From: Lysobacteraceae bacterium
GTDB taxonomy: Bacteria; Pseudomonadota; Gammaproteobacteria; Xanthomonadales; Xanthomonadaceae
DNA: 64,000 bases
NCBI GenBank assembly: GCA_003241895.1
Contig: QBLY01000010.1
Location: 1 to 64,000 of the forward strand
Reading direction: 5' to 3'
The notes beneath the pieces were generated by a model, which had not been told where the DNA came from, did no database searches, and saw only the letters and a list, made by a program, of their open reading frames with translations. Position numbers and translations under genes: made by a program. Below are positions 1-11,652 of the stretch, piece after piece (the stretch's first letter is position 1; every line of letters starts with the position of its first letter).

Positions 1-48
1 TCGGGCACGGTCAGCAACCACGTGATGGTCCGCCCCGGCACCAACTGA
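1..48 (+). CDS. C-terminal end of an unidentified protein (partial)
   Basis: Only the last 15 codons and the TGA stop (46-48) of a rightward gene are present, ending VMVRPGTN. The frame is open from base 1 and is followed about 20 bases later by a strong intrinsic terminator, which supports a real gene end. The product cannot be named from this fragment. Confidence 0.5.
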   Translation, partial: SGTVSNHVMVRPGTN

Positions 49-68
49 TCCACGCAGCACGCATCATC

Positions 69-96
69 GAAAAGGCCCGCTTCGGCGGGCCTTTTC
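69..96 (+). terminator. Intrinsic terminator hairpin
   Basis: A perfect 12-bp stem (69-80 with 85-96) closes on a TTCG tetraloop. The core arms read AAAGGCCCGC and GCGGGCCTTT, and a T-rich stretch follows. It lies 21 bases after the stop codon at 46-48 and ends the upstream gene. Confidence 0.85.
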
Positions 97-162
97 CTTG
101 GGCCTGGCGCCGTCCCCGGAATCTGGGTTGCAGACTCGACCCGGCGGGCTCAGGCTCACGCC

Positions 163-813
163 ATGACTGAGTACGAACACGACCACGAGTCGCCGCGCGA
201 AGAGCGCGCCAACGCCATAACCCACGGCGTGGGCGCGTTGGCATCACTCATAGGCGGCAGCGTGCTGGTGACGCTGGCCGCGTCCTACGGCAATGGCTGG
301 CAGCTGGGAAGCGCGATCGTCTTCAGCATCACACTGGTGCTGCTTTACGTCGCGTCCACCCTCTACCACCTCACCCATGACCGCGTGACCAAGGGCCGCC
401 TGAAGGTGTTCGACCACTGCGCGATCTTCCTGCTGATCGCCGGCACCTATACGCCCTTCACCCTGGTGGGCCTGCGCGAGGATGGCGGCTGGTGGCTGTT
501 CGCGGCCACCTGGTCACTGGCCGTGGCCGGTGTGGTGTTCAAACTGTTCTTCACCGGCCGCTTCAAGGGCGTGTCCACCCTGATCTACATCGGCATGGGC
601 TGGATGGCGGTGATCGCGATCAAGCCGTTCCTGCGCCAGATCCCGCCCGAAACCCTGGGCTGGCTGCTGGGCGGCGGGCTGGCGTACACGCTGGGCACGG
701 TGTTCTACATGAGCAAGCGCATCCCGTTCGCGCATGCGATATGGCACGGGTTCGTCCTGCTGGGCAGCGCCTGCCACTTCGTGGCGGTCACGCACCAGGT
801 GGTGCTGGCCTGA
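163..813 (+). CDS. Hemolysin III / TrhA family membrane protein
   Basis: Integral inner-membrane protein of the hemolysin III (TrhA, PAQR superfamily) family; the historic name does not imply a toxin. The 216 aa are the usual length. A charged N-terminus is followed by about seven hydrophobic segments. The family's conserved His/Asp set, thought to bind a metal, is visible in STLYHLTHD, in DHCAIFLLIAGTYTPF and in the C-terminal HAIWHG and CHF elements. The ATG at 163 gives the normal family N-terminus. The gene is monocistronic, lying between the terminator at 69-96 and a convergent CBS gene 18 bases away. Its biochemical activity is unresolved. Confidence 0.88.
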   Translation: MTEYEHDHESPREERANAITHGVGALASLIGGSVLVTLAASYGNGWQLGSAIVFSITLVLLYVASTLYHLTHDRVTKGRLKVFDHCAIFLLIAGTYTPFTLVGLREDGGWWLFAATWSLAVAGVVFKLFFTGRFKGVSTLIYIGMGWMAVIAIKPFLRQIPPETLGWLLGGGLAYTLGTVFYMSKRIPFAHAIWHGFVLLGSACHFVAVTHQVVLA

Positions 814-831
814 CGGTGCCGCGGTGCAGGC

Positions 832-1260
832 TCAGCTGGCGATGTACTGCTGCAGCTGGGCGATTTCCTGCTGCTGGTCCTCGATGACCGCCTTGACCAG
901 GTCACCGATGGAAATCAGACCCAGCAGCTGGCCATCTTCTACGACGGGCAGGTGGCGGATCTTGCGGTCGGTCATCACGCCCATGCAGGTCTGCACGGTA
1001 TCGGTGGGCCCGACCGTCACCACCGGGCTGGACATGATCTGCGCCACCGGCGTGTCGCTGGACGAGCGGCCCTGCAGGATGACCTTGCGGGCGTAGTCGC
1101 GTTCGGTGGCGATGCCCAGCAGTTCACTGCCCTGCACCACCAGCACTGAGCCGATGTGATGCTCGGCCATCAGGCGGATCACCTCGAGTACGGGCGCTTC
1201 CTTGGGCACCGCGACGATGCGCGCACCCTTGGCCTCGAGGATCTGGTTCACGTTGCGCAT
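832..1260 (-). CDS. CBS-domain protein (tandem CBS pair)
   Basis: Small soluble protein of about 142 aa made almost wholly of two CBS domains (roughly residues 8-65 and 73-130), a module that binds adenine nucleotides and usually senses energy status. Typical strand-loop motifs are visible: GSVLVVQ, LLGIATERDYARKV, then IRHLPVVEDGQLLGLISIGD. I chose the ATG at 1258-1260 (MRNVNQIL) because GGAGGG sits 9 bases upstream; an in-frame start at 1293 would add 11 residues but lacks this signal. No partner enzyme is fused or adjacent, so the regulated target is unknown. Confidence 0.85.
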   Translation of the reverse strand: MRNVNQILEAKGARIVAVPKEAPVLEVIRLMAEHHIGSVLVVQGSELLGIATERDYARKVILQGRSSSDTPVAQIMSSPVVTVGPTDTVQTCMGVMTDRKIRHLPVVEDGQLLGLISIGDLVKAVIEDQQQEIAQLQQYIAS

Positions 1261-1331
1261 CAGTTGGCCCTCCGTCGAACTCGCTTTGATCATAGCCCCG
1301 TCGCGCGACCAGCGGGAGGGGGCCTGGCCGG

Positions 1332-2279
1332 TCAGCCCGGAGCATGCGGCCCCAAGGCCTCGCTGACCACGTACAGCGGCCGCTGCTTGGATTCCACGTA
1401 CAGCCGGCCCAGGTATTCACCGATGATCCCCAGCGCCACCAGCTGGATGCCGCCCAGGAAAAGCACCACCGTCATCAGCGACGGCCAACCCTGCACCGGG
1501 TCGCCCCACAGCACGGTGCGGGCAATGATCCACAGGCCCCAGCCGAACGCCACCAGCGCCGTGAACACGCCCACGTAGGTGGCGAGCCGCAGCGGCACCG
1601 TCGAGAAACTGGTGATGCCCTCCAGCGCCAGGTTCCAAAGCCGCCAGTAGTTGAACTTGGTGGCGCCCGCCATGCGCGCCTCGCGCTGGTAGGGCAGCGA
1701 CACCTGGCGGAAGCCGACCCAGGTGAACAGTCCCTTCATGAAGCGCTGCCGCTCACGCAGCTGGCGCAGCGCGTCGAGCACGCGGGACGACATCAGGCGG
1801 AAGTCGCCGGTGTCGCGCGGGATGTCGGTTTGCGAAAGCCAGCGCATCACCCGGTAGAAACCAGCGGCGGTGAACCGCTTGAACCACGTCTCGCCGTCCC
1901 GGCGCGAGCGGGTGCCGTAGACCACGTCGAAACCTTCGCGCCATTTCGCCACGAACGCCGGGATCAGCTCCGGCGGATCCTGCCCGTCGGCATCGAGCAC
2001 CATGGCGGCGTCGGTGTGCACCTGGTCCAGGCCGGCAGTGAGCGCCAGCTCCTTGCCGAAGTTGCGGGCCAGCCGCAGCAGCGACACCCGCGGGTCGGCG
2101 GCGGCGATCTCGCGCAAAACCTCCCAGGTACCGTCCTTGCTGCCGTCGTCCACGTAAAGCACGCGGCAGTCCAGGTCCAGGCCATCGAGCACGGTGGACA
2201 GCCGGGGGTGAAGGACCGGCAGCGCCGCTTGCTCGTTGAAGGCGGCGATGACGATCGTGAGCGAAGAGGTGTCGGCCAT
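1332..2279 (-). CDS. GT2 glycosyltransferase, ArnC/GtrB (DPMS-like) type
   Basis: Membrane-anchored family 2 glycosyltransferase that probably transfers a sugar from an NDP-sugar to undecaprenyl phosphate. The N-terminal GT-A domain (about residues 8-230) carries the YVDDGSKDGT nucleotide-binding motif and VLDADGQDPPEL, the DXD-type metal site. Two C-terminal hydrophobic segments (about 235-258 and 268-292) end in the signature LGIIGEYLGRLYVESKQRPL. Length (315 aa) is normal for DPM1/ArnC/GtrB relatives. No flippase (GtrA-like) or arn gene lies beside it, so the lipid product and acceptor cannot be assigned. It starts at ATG 2277-2279, divergent from the phosphatase gene. Confidence 0.85.
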   Translation of the reverse strand: MADTSSLTIVIAAFNEQAALPVLHPRLSTVLDGLDLDCRVLYVDDGSKDGTWEVLREIAAADPRVSLLRLARNFGKELALTAGLDQVHTDAAMVLDADGQDPPELIPAFVAKWREGFDVVYGTRSRRDGETWFKRFTAAGFYRVMRWLSQTDIPRDTGDFRLMSSRVLDALRQLRERQRFMKGLFTWVGFRQVSLPYQREARMAGATKFNYWRLWNLALEGITSFSTVPLRLATYVGVFTALVAFGWGLWIIARTVLWGDPVQGWPSLMTVVLFLGGIQLVALGIIGEYLGRLYVESKQRPLYVVSEALGPHAPG

Positions 2280-2322
2280 GGGCCAATCTTAGCCGCAGGC
2301 CGGCGCGGTGTACCATTTGCGG

Positions 2323-2718
2323 ATGCCAAGACTCCTTTTCGTCTGCGTCGAGAACGCCAACCGCAGCCAGATGGCCGAGGGCTTCGCCCGCTTCCATGGC
2401 GGCTACCAGGTCGAGGCGATCAGCGCCGGCTCCCGCCCCGTGGGCCGGATCAGCCCGCGCGCCATCGAAGCCATGGCTGAACTGGGCATCGACATCAGCA
2501 CCCAGGCCTGCCGCTCGCTGGACGAGGTCAGCGGCGAATTCGACGCCGTGGTGACGATGGGCTGCGGCGACGCCTGCCCCGGCATCCGGGCGCGCGTTCG
2601 CGAGGACTGGCCCGTCAAGGACACCGCCGGCCGCAGCGACGCGTTCTACCTGGACGTTCGCAACGACATCCGCCGCCGCGTCCAGACCCTGCTGGCCAAC
2701 CTGCGCTCGCACCGCTGA
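2323..2718 (+). CDS. Arsenate reductase / low-molecular-weight phosphatase-like protein
   Basis: Protein of 131 aa in the LMW protein tyrosine phosphatase superfamily, on the thioredoxin-coupled arsenate reductase (ArsC) side. The N-terminus has the P-loop CX5R(S) as VCVENANRSQMAEGF, as in ArsC. A second Cys-containing element, TMGCGDACPG (about residue 85), matches the redox Cys region of ArsC, and REDWPVKDTAG supplies the conserved general-acid Asp loop. The start is the ATG at 2323; an in-frame GTG at 2308 would add five residues not seen in the family. There are no ars operon neighbours, so arsenate detoxification is an inference. Its stop directly abuts a palindromic repeat. Confidence 0.78.
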   Translation: MPRLLFVCVENANRSQMAEGFARFHGGYQVEAISAGSRPVGRISPRAIEAMAELGIDISTQACRSLDEVSGEFDAVVTMGCGDACPGIRARVREDWPVKDTAGRSDAFYLDVRNDIRRRVQTLLANLRSHR

Positions 2719-2787
2719 AAATGGGGTCAGAGAACATTAGCGTTTGAAACGCTAATGTTCTCTGACCCCATTTGGGACCCCATTTGG
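2719..2787. repeat. Perfect 27-bp inverted repeat with flanking direct repeat (REP/terminus-like element)
   Basis: Bases 2719-2745 and 2747-2773 are exact reverse complements around a single central G at 2746, a 55-bp palindrome. The arm begins AAATGGGGTCAGAGAAC. The outermost 11 bases of the right arm (ACCCCATTTGG, 2765-2775) are repeated directly at 2777-2787. It starts one base after the stop of the phosphatase gene, and its right half encodes the end of mtgA on the other strand. The very long perfect arms suggest a mobile or REP-type palindrome rather than an ordinary terminator, although it could also end transcription in both directions. Confidence 0.8.
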
Positions 2788-3501
2788 ATCGAGATAGGCG
2801 GGGCCGCCGAGGTTGCGGGCGTTGCGCTGGATCCAGGCGGCGCGACGCTGCACGTAGGGGCCGGGGTTGCGGGCGCTGTATTTCTTGGGGTTGGGCAGCA
2901 CGGCCGCCAGGCGTGCGCTTTCCGCCGCGTTCAGTGCGCTGGCGGGCTTGCGGAAGAACGCCTGCGCCGCCGCCTCGGCGCCGTATACGCCGTCGCCGAA
3001 CTCGGCGATGTTGGCGTACACCTCCAGGATGCGCTGCTTGGACCACATCGCCTCGATCAGCAGCGTGTACCAGGCCTCGAGTCCCTTGCGGAAATAGCCG
3101 CCTCCGCTCCACAGGAAGAGGTTCTTTGCCACCTGCTGGCTGATGGTGCTGCCGCCGCGCACGCGGCCACCGCGGGCGTTGCTGTCGAGCGCCTTGTCGA
3201 TGGCCTCCAGGTCGAAGCCGCGGTGCTCGGGGAACTTCTGGTCCTCGGCCGCCACCAGAGAAATGGGCAGCTGCGCGGAGATCTCGTCGTAGTCGCGCCA
3301 CGCGTACCGCAGCTCGAAATCCTTTTCGCCGATGCCGTCCCACTGGCGCCACACCATGAAGGCGCTGGTGGGCGGATCGATGAAGCGCAGCGCGCCCACC
3401 TGCAGCACCGTCAGGCCCACCAGCACGAACGGCAGCAGCAGCAGCCGCCGCAGCCAGCGGCGCTTCTTGTTCACGGGCACGCGGCGGTTGAGTGTGTTCA
3501 T
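2752..3501 (-). CDS. mtgA: Monofunctional peptidoglycan glycosyltransferase MtgA
   Basis: Inner-membrane GT51 enzyme that polymerises lipid II into glycan strands. The 249 aa include an N-terminal anchor (about residues 15-38, rich in Leu/Val after KKRRWLRR). GT51 motifs follow in order: [14 protein letters not shown] (catalytic Glu), [43 protein letters not shown] and [20 protein letters not shown]. The start is ATG 3499-3501, 66 bases from hslO on the opposite strand. Oddity: the last 11 residues ([11 protein letters not shown]) and the stop are read from the palindromic repeat at 2719-2787, so the natural C-terminus was probably replaced or extended by that element. Confidence 0.93.
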   Translation of the reverse strand: MNTLNRRVPVNKKRRWLRRLLLLPFVLVGLTVLQVGALRFIDPPTSAFMVWRQWDGIGEKDFELRYAWRDYDEISAQLPISLVAAEDQKFPEHRGFDLEAIDKALDSNARGGRVRGGSTISQQVAKNLFLWSGGGYFRKGLEAWYTLLIEAMWSKQRILEVYANIAEFGDGVYGAEAAAQAFFRKPASALNAAESARLAAVLPNPKKYSARNPGPYVQRRAAWIQRNARNLGGPAYLDPNGVPNGVREH

Positions 3502-3567
3502 CGCCCAGCAGGATACCCGCCCCGCCCGGAGAAACCCGAGGCAGCGCGGCTGGGGTAAAATCGCCCC

Positions 3568-4461
3568 ATGAAACCGCATCCCGATCGCGACACCCTGACC
3601 CGCTTCCTGCTTGATCGCTCCGGCATCCGGGGCGTGGTGGTGCACCTGGACCAGACCTGGGCCGAGATCGCCGCGCGCACCGAGTACCCGCCGCCGGTGG
3701 CGGCGCGCCTGGGCGAAACCTGCGCCGCCGCCGCCCTGTTCACCGGCCACGCCAAGATCGACGGCCGCCTGAGCGTTCAGCTGCGCGGCACCGGCGCCCT
3801 GCGCACGCTTTTCGCCGAGTGCACCGCAGCGGGCACCCTGCGCGGCATCGCCCACTTCGACCACCCCCTGCCCAGCCCGCTGACCCCGCGGGCCTTCGGC
3901 CCGGGCTCGCTGATGGCCATCACCATCGAATCCACGCCGCCGGGCGCGCACGAACCCACCCGTTACCAGGGCCTGGTGAGCCTGGAGGCCGACAGCCTGG
4001 CCGAGGCCTTCGAAGCCTATTTCGAACAGTCCGAGCAATTGCCCACCCGCCTGCTGCTGGCCACGGTCGAGGGCCGTACCGCAGGCCTGATGCTGCAAAA
4101 GCTGCCCGGCGCCAAGGGCGACATGGACGGATGGAACCGCTGCAACGCCCTGTTCGAGACCCTGGGTGGGCAGGAACTGGCCGAACTGCCGGTGGAAACC
4201 CTGCTGCACCGGCTCTTCCACGAGGAGCGGGTGAAGCTGCTCGATCGCCGCCCGCTGGCCTTTGCCTGCTCGTGTTCGCGCGAACGGGTGGCGGACATGC
4301 TGCGCACGCTGGGGGCCGACGAAGCCCGCAGCGCCGTGGTGGACGGCGTGGCCGTGGTCCACTGCGACTTCTGCGGTGAGGGCTACCGGTTCGAAACTGA
4401 ACAGATTGAAGCGCTGTTCACCTTCGCGCCCACCGCCCCCAGCTCCGACCGCCTCCAATAG
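3568..4461 (+). CDS. hslO: Redox-regulated chaperone Hsp33
   Basis: Cytoplasmic holdase activated by oxidative unfolding. The 297 aa match the family length. The C-terminal zinc switch is intact: Cys234 and Cys236 (CSC) and Cys266 and Cys269 (HCDFCGE). The N-terminal body shows family elements RYQGLVSL and [19 protein letters not shown]. The ATG at 3568 is preceded by TAAAAT at 3556-3561, six bases before the start codon. If that is the -10 element the mRNA would be nearly leaderless, and I see no Shine-Dalgarno sequence, which fits. Divergent from mtgA. Confidence 0.95.
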   Translation: MKPHPDRDTLTRFLLDRSGIRGVVVHLDQTWAEIAARTEYPPPVAARLGETCAAAALFTGHAKIDGRLSVQLRGTGALRTLFAECTAAGTLRGIAHFDHPLPSPLTPRAFGPGSLMAITIESTPPGAHEPTRYQGLVSLEADSLAEAFEAYFEQSEQLPTRLLLATVEGRTAGLMLQKLPGAKGDMDGWNRCNALFETLGGQELAELPVETLLHRLFHEERVKLLDRRPLAFACSCSRERVADMLRTLGADEARSAVVDGVAVVHCDFCGEGYRFETEQIEALFTFAPTAPSSDRLQ

Positions 4462-4496
4462 CGCCATAGCCGTTAGCGGCGCGGGTGGGGTGGCTA

Positions 4497-4524
4497 TTGA
4501 CCGCTGGCCGGAAAGGGTTAAATT
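4497..4524 (+). promoter_or_regulatory. Candidate sigma-70 promoter for the exported protein at 4606
   Basis: TTGACC (4497-4502) is followed after 16 bases by TAAATT (4519-4524) in an AT-rich pocket that stands out from the surrounding GC-rich DNA. It lies about 80 bases before the ATG at 4606. Assigned by eye only. Confidence 0.4.
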
Positions 4525-4605
4525 ATTGTAAAGTACGGGGGCTGCCTCCATCCGGGGAACCAACCGGACTGGCAAGGCTCCAAGTGGGCCCAAAAAGGAT
4601 TGAAC

Positions 4606-5589
4606 ATGCTGCCGCTGCTGCGCCCGATCGTCGCTGCCCTGCTTGCCGTCGCGGCCTTGCCCGCGCTGGCGCAGGCGCCTGCGCCGCTGGTGCTGCCGGC
4701 CGATGACAGCAACACCACCGCGCTGCCCATCATCCGCAACAACCAGGTGGAAGGTTTCCTGCTGATCGAGTCCGGTGCCGGCACGCCCGCCCGCTCGTCG
4801 CTGGACCGCATCCTGGGCCGCAGCGCGGCGCCTGGCGTCGGCGTGGGTGCCGGCATCAATATCCCGCTCGACAACGGCCGGCGCATCGGCACCAGCCTCA
4901 CGCTCGAGAGCAATCCCACCGTGGGCCTGCTGTGCCAGGGCAACAGCGTTTCGCGCAGCATCGGCTCGCTGTCCCAGCACTGCATGGTGTCCAACCTCGT
5001 ACCCAACCCGGCGCTGCCGCTGGCCTATTCGCGCCCCGGCGTGCGCGCCGAGGTCCGCCTGGAGGGCGACCGCTCGGCGCTCTCGGCCAGCCTGGGCCTG
5101 AACCGCTTCGCCATCGAAACGCCCCTGGCGCTTCCGGGCACCACGCCCGGCACCGGCCAGTCCGACCTGCTGCTGTCGCTCAACGGCGCGCAGTTCGAAC
5201 AGGAAAACATCGGCCTGCTCGGCGAACTCAAGGTCGGCGAGTCCGGCTGGGTCAGCATCGGCGGCACCTTGGCGCGCGCACGCATCGTCCCGGCCAGCCA
5301 GCTGCCCGGCGGCGTGCGCCCCGAATGGAACACCGGCACGCTCAGCCTGGGCGGCGGCATCGGCAATTTTGGCGGCGAAGTCATCGGCCGCGTCATCGAT
5401 GTGCCGGGCAGCAGCAGCACCTACAGCAACGTCGGCCTGGGCGTCACCTGGCGCGCACCCTGGAAGGCCCGCCTGAGCGTGGGCGCCGAGAATCTCGCCG
5501 CCCGCGGCAAGAATCCGTTCTCCACCGCCGACAAGGACGACGACGACACCTCGCGCGTCCCCTACATCCGCTACGAGCAGGACCTCTAA
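4606..5589 (+). CDS. Exported protein of unknown function, probable outer-membrane barrel
   Basis: 327-aa protein I do not recognise by name. A clear Sec signal peptide is followed by cleavage near ALAQA. The mature part is rich in Gly and alternating polar/hydrophobic strands (for example [60 protein letters not shown]), a pattern typical of outer-membrane beta strands. It has two Cys (in LLCQG and QHCMV) and an acidic Asp-rich stretch before the end. ATG 4606 is preferred over the TTG at 4600 because AAGGA sits six bases upstream. It has its own candidate promoter and no operon partner. Confidence 0.7.
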   Translation: MLPLLRPIVAALLAVAALPALAQAPAPLVLPADDSNTTALPIIRNNQVEGFLLIESGAGTPARSSLDRILGRSAAPGVGVGAGINIPLDNGRRIGTSLTLESNPTVGLLCQGNSVSRSIGSLSQHCMVSNLVPNPALPLAYSRPGVRAEVRLEGDRSALSASLGLNRFAIETPLALPGTTPGTGQSDLLLSLNGAQFEQENIGLLGELKVGESGWVSIGGTLARARIVPASQLPGGVRPEWNTGTLSLGGGIGNFGGEVIGRVIDVPGSSSTYSNVGLGVTWRAPWKARLSVGAENLAARGKNPFSTADKDDDDTSRVPYIRYEQDL

Positions 5590-5628
5590 GCCAGGCCTCG
5601 CGCTCGTGGGCCAGCGGGTCCGGCCGCC

Positions 5629-7014
5629 TCAGTCGAAAATCTTGCCTGGATTGAGGATCCCCTTCGGGTCCATCACGGCGCGAATGCCGCGCATCAGCGT
5701 GATTTCCGCCGCGGTGCGCGTGCTTTCCAGATAGTCCTTCTTCACCAGGCCGATGCCATGTTCGGCCGAGATGCTGCCGCCCACTTGCTGCAGCAGGTCG
5801 GCCAGCACGGCCGTGACCTTCGCGCACTGCGCCATGAACTCCCCGTCCGAAACGCCGTCGGGCTGCAGCACGTTGATGTGCAGGTTGCCGTCGCCGATGT
5901 GGCCAAACCACACCACCTCGAACTGCGGATAGGCCTCGTCGAGCAGCGTGCGCGCCTTCGCCAGGAAAACCGGCAGGGCCGAGATGCGCACCGAGATGTC
6001 GTTCTTGTAGGGCCGGTAGCGCGCCAGCGCCTCGGTGATGCCCTCGCGCAGGCGCCACAGCTGCGCCGCCTGGGCCTCGCTGGCAGCCTGCACGCCGTCC
6101 AGCACCCAGCCCTGCTCCAGGCAGTGCTCGAAGGCCGCCAGGCCGGCCGCCTGCTGCGCCTCGTCGGCGGCGTCGTATTCGGTCACCACGTAATACGGGT
6201 AAACCGTTTCGAACGGGTTGATGCCGCCGTGGGCCAGCACGTGCCTGAGCCCGATGTCGGTGAGGAACTCGAAGGCCTGCAGGTCCAGCCGCGCGCGGAA
6301 CGCCGCGAACACCTGCATCACCGCCTCGAACGAGGGCAGCGCCAGCAGCAGCGTCTGCGCCGCCGGCAGCGGCTGCGTGAGCCGCAGCGTGGCCTCCACC
6401 ACGATGCCCAGCGTGCCTTCCGAGCCGATGGCCAGGTGGCGCAGGTCATAGCCGCTGGAGTTCTTCACCAGGCCGCGGCCCAGGTCCAGCAGTTCGCCCG
6501 TGCCGGTCACCAGCTTGAGCCCGGCGATCCACTCGCGGGTGTTGCCGTGGCGGATCACCCGGATGCCGCCGGCGTTGGTGGCGATGTTGCCGCCGATGCT
6601 GCAGCTGCCGCGTGAACCGAAGTCCACCGGGTACACAAGGCCCTGCGCCTGCGCCGCCTCCTGCACCACCTGCAGTGGCGTGCCGGCCTGCACCGTCAGG
6701 TGGTTGTCGACGGGGTCGTAGCCCAGTACCCGATTCATGCGCTCCAGGCTGAGCACCAGCTCGCCCTTGGCCGCAACGGCGCCGCCCGACAGGCCCGTGC
6801 GACCGCCCGACGGCACGATGGCCACGCCGTGTTCGAAGGCCCAGCGCACCACGGCCTGCACCTGGTCCACCGTGCCCGGCAGCGCGATGGCCAGCGGCGC
6901 AGGGGTCCAGCGCCGGGTCCAGTCGCGGCCGTAGTGTTCCAGGTCGGCGGGATCGGTCTTGATCAACAGGCCGGGGACGGCGGTTTGCAGGGAGGTCAGG
7001 CGCGGATCGGTCAT
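5629..7014 (-). CDS. FAD-linked D-2-hydroxyacid dehydrogenase, probably D-2-hydroxyglutarate dehydrogenase
   Basis: 461-aa flavoprotein of the GlcD/D-lactate/D-2-hydroxyglutarate dehydrogenase family. The N-terminal PCMH-type FAD-binding domain shows VPSGGRTGLSGGAV and SCSIGGNIATNAGGIR. The C-terminal FAD-oxidase domain shows the metal/substrate motif HIGDGNLHINV and SAEHGIGLVKKDYL. The start chosen is ATG 7012-7014 (MTDPRLTSL); longer in-frame starts run toward serA and lack family similarity. The divergent neighbour is serA. In pseudomonads a serA-linked flavoprotein oxidises the D-2-hydroxyglutarate formed by SerA, so this substrate is favoured, but D-lactate or glycolate cannot be excluded. 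Confidence 0.82.
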   Translation of the reverse strand: MTDPRLTSLQTAVPGLLIKTDPADLEHYGRDWTRRWTPAPLAIALPGTVDQVQAVVRWAFEHGVAIVPSGGRTGLSGGAVAAKGELVLSLERMNRVLGYDPVDNHLTVQAGTPLQVVQEAAQAQGLVYPVDFGSRGSCSIGGNIATNAGGIRVIRHGNTREWIAGLKLVTGTGELLDLGRGLVKNSSGYDLRHLAIGSEGTLGIVVEATLRLTQPLPAAQTLLLALPSFEAVMQVFAAFRARLDLQAFEFLTDIGLRHVLAHGGINPFETVYPYYVVTEYDAADEAQQAAGLAAFEHCLEQGWVLDGVQAASEAQAAQLWRLREGITEALARYRPYKNDISVRISALPVFLAKARTLLDEAYPQFEVVWFGHIGDGNLHINVLQPDGVSDGEFMAQCAKVTAVLADLLQQVGGSISAEHGIGLVKKDYLESTRTAAEITLMRGIRAVMDPKGILNPGKIFD

Positions 7015-7041
7015 GGCTCGGGGTCGGCAAGGGAATGGTTG

Positions 7042-7071
7042 TTGCGGTGCAACGCATCTGACCAGCATAGT
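7042..7071 (+). promoter_or_regulatory. Candidate serA promoter
   Basis: TTGCGG (7042-7047), an 18-base spacer and CATAGT (7066-7071) lie 35 bases before the serA ATG. The -35 element overlaps a small inverted repeat, GTTGC-GGT-GCAAC (7041-7053). Weak match to consensus. Confidence 0.3.
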
Positions 7072-7105
7072 GCAGCAGGTAACCCTACTTTTACTCCCCC
7101 TCCCC

Positions 7106-8347
<1,242 letters not shown>

Positions 8348-8359
8348 CCGCGGAGTGGA

Positions 8360-9793
8360 TCAGCCCGGGGTGCGGCCGTACACATCCTCGAAGCGCACGA
8401 TGTCGTCCTCGCCCAGGTAGCTGCCCGACTGCACTTCAATCAGTTCCAGCGCCACCACGCCGGGATTCTCCAGCCGATGCTTGCTGCCCAGCGGGATGTA
8501 GGTGCTCTGGTTCTCGCTCAGGAGAAACACCTTGTCGTCGCAGGTGACGCGGGCGCTGCCGCTGACCACGATCCAGTGCTCGGCCCGATGGTGGTGCATC
8601 TGCAGCGACAGTGCGGCGCCGGGCTTGACCACGATCCGCTTGACCTGGAACCGGTCGCCGCTGTCCACGCCGTCATAGCTGCCCCAGGGCCGGTAGACCT
8701 TGCGGTGCACGCTGGCCTCGGGGCGTTTTTCGGCCTTCAGGCGCGCCACGATCTGCTTGACCTGCTGCACCTGGTCGCGCGCCGCCACCAGCAGCGCATC
8801 GTCGGTGTCCACCACGATCACGTCGCGCAGGCCCAGCAGGCTGACCAGGCGGCGGCCACCCCAGGCCAAGGTGTTGCGGCAATCGAGCGCGATCACGTCG
8901 CCGTGGTGGGCGTTGCCATCGGGATCCTGGTCGGCGATTTCCCACAGCGCCGACCACGACCCGACGTCGCTCCAGCCCACGTCTATCGGCAGCACCGCGG
9001 CGGCGTCGGTCTTTTCCATCACGGCATAGTCGATCGAATCGGCCGGGCAGGCCTCGAACGCGGCGCGGTCCAGGCGCAGGAAGTCGACGTCGCGCTTGGC
9101 GCCGTCCAGCGCCGCGGTGGCGGCGGAAACGATCGCCGGGGCGAAGCGCTGCAGCTGCGCCAGGAAGCGCGAGGCGCGAAACAGGAACATGCCCGAGTTC
9201 CAGAAATAGTCGCCGCTGGCCACGTAGGCCTGGGCGGTGGCCAGGTCCGGCTTCTCGACGAAGCGCTCCACCGCCCGAACGCCCGATGGCATTGATGCGT
9301 CTTCAGCGGAGCGGGCCTTGATGTAGCCGTAGCCGGTTTCCGGGCCTCCCGGCACGATGCCGAAGGTGACCAGGGCGCCCTGCCCGGCCGCGGCCACCGC
9401 AGCCTGCACCGCGGCGTGGAAGGCCGGCACGTTCCGGATGACATGGTCGGACGGCAGCACCAGCAGCAGGGGGTCTTCGCCCCCGGCCATCGCCTGCAGC
9501 GCGGCCACGGCGATCGCCGGCGCCGTATTGCGGCCAACTGGCTCGAGCAGCAGCGCCGCCGGGGCCACGCCCAGCTGGCGCAGCTGTTCGGCCACCATGA
9601 ACCGATGCTCCTCGTTCGCCACCACGATCGGCGCGGCCATGCCGGCCAGGCCTTCGATGCGACGCCAGGTGGCCTGCAGCAGCGAACCGTCGCCAACCAG
9701 CGGCTGGAACTGCTTGGGATGGGTCTCGCGCGACAGCGGCCAAAGCCGCGTGCCGGAGCCACCGGACAGCAAAACGGGAACAATGGAAGTCAT
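8360..9793 (-). CDS. manC: Mannose-1-phosphate guanylyltransferase / mannose-6-phosphate isomerase
   Basis: Bifunctional type II enzyme (ManC, called XanB in Xanthomonas) making GDP-mannose and interconverting mannose-6-phosphate and fructose-6-phosphate. The 477 aa comprise an N-terminal nucleotidyltransferase with the pyrophosphorylase signature LLSGGSGTRLWPLSRE and FVEKPD, and a C-terminal cupin isomerase domain (about residues 345-470) with QMHHHRAEHWIVVSGSARV. Start ATG 9791-9793; upstream in-frame Met codons are not supported by similarity. It feeds exopolysaccharide or LPS synthesis, but no polysaccharide operon is adjacent. A 152-bp gap separates it from divergent amgK. Confidence 0.95.
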   Translation of the reverse strand: MTSIVPVLLSGGSGTRLWPLSRETHPKQFQPLVGDGSLLQATWRRIEGLAGMAAPIVVANEEHRFMVAEQLRQLGVAPAALLLEPVGRNTAPAIAVAALQAMAGGEDPLLLVLPSDHVIRNVPAFHAAVQAAVAAAGQGALVTFGIVPGGPETGYGYIKARSAEDASMPSGVRAVERFVEKPDLATAQAYVASGDYFWNSGMFLFRASRFLAQLQRFAPAIVSAATAALDGAKRDVDFLRLDRAAFEACPADSIDYAVMEKTDAAAVLPIDVGWSDVGSWSALWEIADQDPDGNAHHGDVIALDCRNTLAWGGRRLVSLLGLRDVIVVDTDDALLVAARDQVQQVKQIVARLKAEKRPEASVHRKVYRPWGSYDGVDSGDRFQVKRIVVKPGAALSLQMHHHRAEHWIVVSGSARVTCDDKVFLLSENQSTYIPLGSKHRLENPGVVALELIEVQSGSYLGEDDIVRFEDVYGRTPG

Positions 9794-9945
9794 GGCAGTG
9801 CTTGCGAAAAGACCGGCGTACATCATGCCTTCCCCGACACACCGCGTGTAGCGGCGCCTTCAGGGCCGACGCCTGCCGGCCGATCGGCGAAAAGGTCGCG
9901 TGAAGGGTCATAATTGGGCACCCGATCCCTTGGAACCCCGCTCGG

Positions 9946-11645
<1,700 letters not shown>

Positions 11646-11652
11646 ACTTCCC

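Noticed and set aside
3502-4980. Very long open frame antisense to hslO and the start of the next gene, continuous with mtgA
   Set aside because: GC-rich DNA gives long antisense frames; the mtgA part begins at 3501 with a proper transmembrane anchor, and the upstream extension has a low-complexity Gly/Ala/Arg/His composition with no domain.
7015-7105. Possible riboswitch or attenuator ahead of serA
   Set aside because: Only a 5-bp inverted repeat is present in 91 bases; this fits a promoter or operator better than a structured leader.
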